Assembly: GCF_000682695.1 (NCBI RefSeq)
Contig: NZ_AWFG01000052.1
Coordinates: 1-64,000, forward strand
DNA from: Hyphomonas chukchiensis
GTDB taxonomy: Bacteria; Pseudomonadota; Alphaproteobacteria; Caulobacterales; Hyphomonadaceae
Length of the DNA stretch: 64,000 nt
Reading direction: 5' to 3'
The notes beneath the pieces are model-generated. The model made no database searches and had not been told where the DNA came from. It saw only the letters and a program-made list of their open reading frames with translations. Shown here in pieces: positions 62,144-64,000 of this stretch. The translations under genes and the position numbers were made by a program. The stretch's first letter is position 1. Each line of letters opens with the position of its first letter.

Positions 62144-62306
62144 CGCATGTTTGACCAACCAACTTTAACGACAGCTTAAAAAAGTACGCCTTGCGTTCAG
62201 CCCCTATTCATAAGGTTTGCTCCGGAAATCGGGCAGCAATGCGTCTGAAACGCGGTACAGGCGCCTTGGTTCCCGTGAAATTATCGAGAGGTTCGATCAG
62301 GCGTGC

Positions 62307-63593
62307 TCAGGTCGAGTGTCGTATCACAACCGGCACCCTGCCCTCGAACTTGCGAGAACCTGCCCCCATCGTCGTCATTGCCCCGAAATAAAACAGGTTC
62401 ACCAGGGTATTGAACGTGCTCCAGAGAGAGGATTCCGTGAAGGTGGAGGTGAATATGATGACCATGGTGATCAACAGCGCCGAACTGTCCATTCCCGGCG
62501 CCTTCAGCCAGTTCATGATAGTCCGCTTCATGCACCAGCCGAGGATCAGCATAAACAGCACAAGGCCGACATAGCCTAGGTGAACCCGAACCTCCCAATA
62601 TGCATTATGGAAGGTCAGTTTTGTACCGAAAGCCTTGAAATCATTCTCGTTGATTGTCTGCGCCGCACCCACGTCATACTGCCAGAACCCTTCAAGCCCG
62701 AGGCCCATAACCGGATGCTCCTGGCTCACAAGTTCAGCCTCACGCCAGATCAGGGCCCGGCCGGAGAAGGTTGAATCCTTGCCGAGAAGGCCGAGGAAAT
62801 CATTCATCAGTGTGTTTTCAGGCATGCTGAGCACAACCATCGTGCTGGAAAGCGCAACGAATGCAGCAAACATCGCCAGCGAAAGCCGCAGATGGCGTAT
62901 CTTGCCAAAGCTGATCCAGAAATAGCGCACCCCGATCATACCGGCGATGCCGACAACGGCGAAGACCAGCGATGTCGCGGAATGCGCCAGGTATTGATAC
63001 ACGAAACAGATCGGCACGAAGGCCAGGCCCAGCAAGCGGATCCAGATCGGTTCCTTGTCATTGAGCGCCGTAACCAGGCTCATCAGCATGGCAAAAAGCA
63101 TCTGCATGGCGAGCAGGTTCTTCGAGCCATATGCTCCGCCATCAGCAAAATCGCTAAGCGTCGGCGTGATGTAAATTGTGGTTATCATACCCGCGAACAT
63201 GAGGCAGCGCAGCACCTGACGCGTATTGAGCCGCACACCGATAACGATGATTGTCAGCGGCGTCAGCAGCATCAGCACGCCTGACCTCAGCGCTTCCGAG
63301 GGATAGGGGGACCACATAAACGAGAAAAGCCCAAATATAGGCAGCAGGAAAAGCGGCCAGCACTTGAACACAACCGGCAGTATCTCCCGGTAAAACATCA
63401 CGGTGAGACCGACAAAATAAGCCACAAGCAAGTAGCGGATCGGTGCGACCCCATCCAGCGGCAGGTAGGTCACGAAGAACCAGAGTGTTATAATCGCCTG
63501 TTCCCAGAGCGGTGCCGAACGGCCCGAACTGTAGAGGTTGCCGAACCCCACCACTTCCTCTTCACTGACCTTGATGGGGTTGACCATGTTCAT
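62307..63593 (-). CDS. O-antigen ligase/polymerase family protein, ExoQ-like
   Basis: 428 residues with about ten to twelve transmembrane helices. The Wzy_C region lies in the middle, including FSGRALIWREAELVSQEHPV and GLEGFWQYD, with conserved arginines and the large periplasmic loop. ExoQ polymerises succinoglycan repeat units at the periplasmic face. Its ATG overlaps the stop of the upstream glycosyltransferase gene (ATGA), so the two are translationally coupled. Confidence 0.9.
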   Translation of the reverse strand: MNMVNPIKVSEEEVVGFGNLYSSGRSAPLWEQAIITLWFFVTYLPLDGVAPIRYLLVAYFVGLTVMFYREILPVVFKCWPLFLLPIFGLFSFMWSPYPSEALRSGVLMLLTPLTIIVIGVRLNTRQVLRCLMFAGMITTIYITPTLSDFADGGAYGSKNLLAMQMLFAMLMSLVTALNDKEPIWIRLLGLAFVPICFVYQYLAHSATSLVFAVVGIAGMIGVRYFWISFGKIRHLRLSLAMFAAFVALSSTMVVLSMPENTLMNDFLGLLGKDSTFSGRALIWREAELVSQEHPVMGLGLEGFWQYDVGAAQTINENDFKAFGTKLTFHNAYWEVRVHLGYVGLVLFMLILGWCMKRTIMNWLKAPGMDSSALLITMVIIFTSTFTESSLWSTFNTLVNLFYFGAMTTMGAGSRKFEGRVPVVIRHST

Positions 63594-64000
63594 CTTGAGC
63601 GCGCTCCAGCAAGGGCCCGCGCTAAAACCTCCGAGAAAAATCCCTTTGGCTGGATAAACACCTCGTTGGGCAGTTCAAGCAACCGCTTGCGGTAGCTCTC
63701 GAGACCCGAACGATCATGCATCACAGCCGCAATCAAGTTCGGCAAGGTCTCAGAAAGGGGTTCCGAAATGGTGAACCCACAGGCTTTCTGCTCGATCCAC
63801 GCGGCCGTTTCAGTCTCCTTGGGCGCGATGGCCGGCGTCGCGAAATAACCGCCTTCGTAGATCCGGTTCGGCAATAGCCAGACAGAATTATATCCGGCCT
63901 CCATGAAGTCTCCCGCCCAGACCATGTCCAGGCCATCATAGATGGTGGAGAGGTCTTCGGGAGACCGGTACCGGCCGGCGAACGTCATATTGGGCCGCGC
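63590..64000 (-). CDS. Glycosyltransferase, ExoL-like, C-terminal part (cut by the window edge)
   Basis: The last 136 codons of a gene that begins beyond the right edge. MTFAGRYRSPEDLSTIYDGL, MVWAGDFMEAGYNSVWLLPN, RIYEGGYFATPAIAPKETET and the FIQPKGFF end resemble ExoL-type GT4/GT-B enzymes of succinoglycan loci, where RLYEGG is part of the nucleotide-sugar site. The in-frame ATG at 63988 is internal and not a start. It overlaps the ExoQ-like start by 4 bases. Confidence 0.8.
   Translation of the reverse strand, partial: ARPNMTFAGRYRSPEDLSTIYDGLDMVWAGDFMEAGYNSVWLLPNRIYEGGYFATPAIAPKETETAAWIEQKACGFTISEPLSETLPNLIAAVMHDRSGLESYRKRLLELPNEVFIQPKGFFSEVLARALAGARSR

Noticed and set aside
1-64000. CRISPR arrays, rRNA genes, prophage structural genes and toxin-antitoxin pairs.
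   Set aside because: I looked for repeated spacers, rRNA signatures, phage structural motifs and small paired genes and saw none.

Overview
The window looks like part of the chromosome of a budding or stalked marine alphaproteobacterium of the Hyphomonadaceae type (Hyphomonas and relatives). This is an inference from gene content, since no rRNA is present. The pointers are an LmdC-type M23 peptidase gene overlapping a bactofilin gene, the alphaproteobacterial F1-ATPase zeta inhibitor (DUF1476), 6S RNA ahead of the 5-formyl-THF cyclo-ligase gene, an iscS-sufBCDS-sufT-sufA operon, a TtpC/DUF3450-type TonB energising operon, and a succinoglycan-like exopolysaccharide cluster.

Bases 1 to about 12,285 form an accessory region that is visibly richer in A/T than the rest. 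It ends at a tRNA-Gly(GCC) gene with a tyrosine recombinase gene directly at the tRNA 3' end, so it is probably one end of an integrated island whose far end lies outside the window. It carries a decayed IS66 transposase, an FAD monooxygenase divergent from a TetR gene, a TetR-headed operon of seven tightly packed genes, and an LpxR-like lipid A deacylase gene. The operon reads tetR, LolA-like carrier, two LolC/E-type permeases, LolD-type ATPase, outer-membrane barrel, and an isochorismatase-fold protein without the usual nucleophile. The two TetR proteins are close paralogues (both begin MSRPRFENLDP), and a similar inverted repeat lies about 41 bases upstream of each start codon, so the monooxygenase and the export operon may answer to the same signal. 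This unit is the best candidate here for a poorly described system: a self-contained envelope trafficking pathway.

From 12.4 to 31 kb the gene content is ordinary core genome: an HxlR regulator, a phytase-like lipoprotein, 6S RNA and ygfA, a surface GH16 glycanase, purC and purS with a sulfotransferase gene between them, a TetR regulator and a PlsC acyltransferase, a deoxyinosine glycosylase, the complete suf operon, anmK and tyrS. From 31 to 44 kb come envelope genes: a giant AsmA/DUF3971 protein, bcp, lmdC-bacA, and a TPR gene followed by the tonB-exbD-exbD-exbB-ttpC-DUF3450 operon (all on the minus strand, transcribed toward lower coordinates).

From 44 to 56 kb lie tRNA-Gln, sppA, a nucleotide-sugar epimerase, rluA-type and rarA genes, a TauD dioxygenase, a CYP153-like P450, a Do-type protease, a GPH symporter, an acyl-CoA dehydrogenase and an ABM-domain protein. 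From 56 kb to the right edge lies the exopolysaccharide cluster: an ExoA-like glycosyltransferase, a phosphoesterase, an ExoF/Wza-like export lipoprotein, ExoY, an ExoK-like GH16 glycanase, another GT2, a small membrane protein, an ExoQ-like polymerase and a truncated ExoL-like glycosyltransferase. A second GH16 glycanase gene sits 44 kb away at 15.2 kb.
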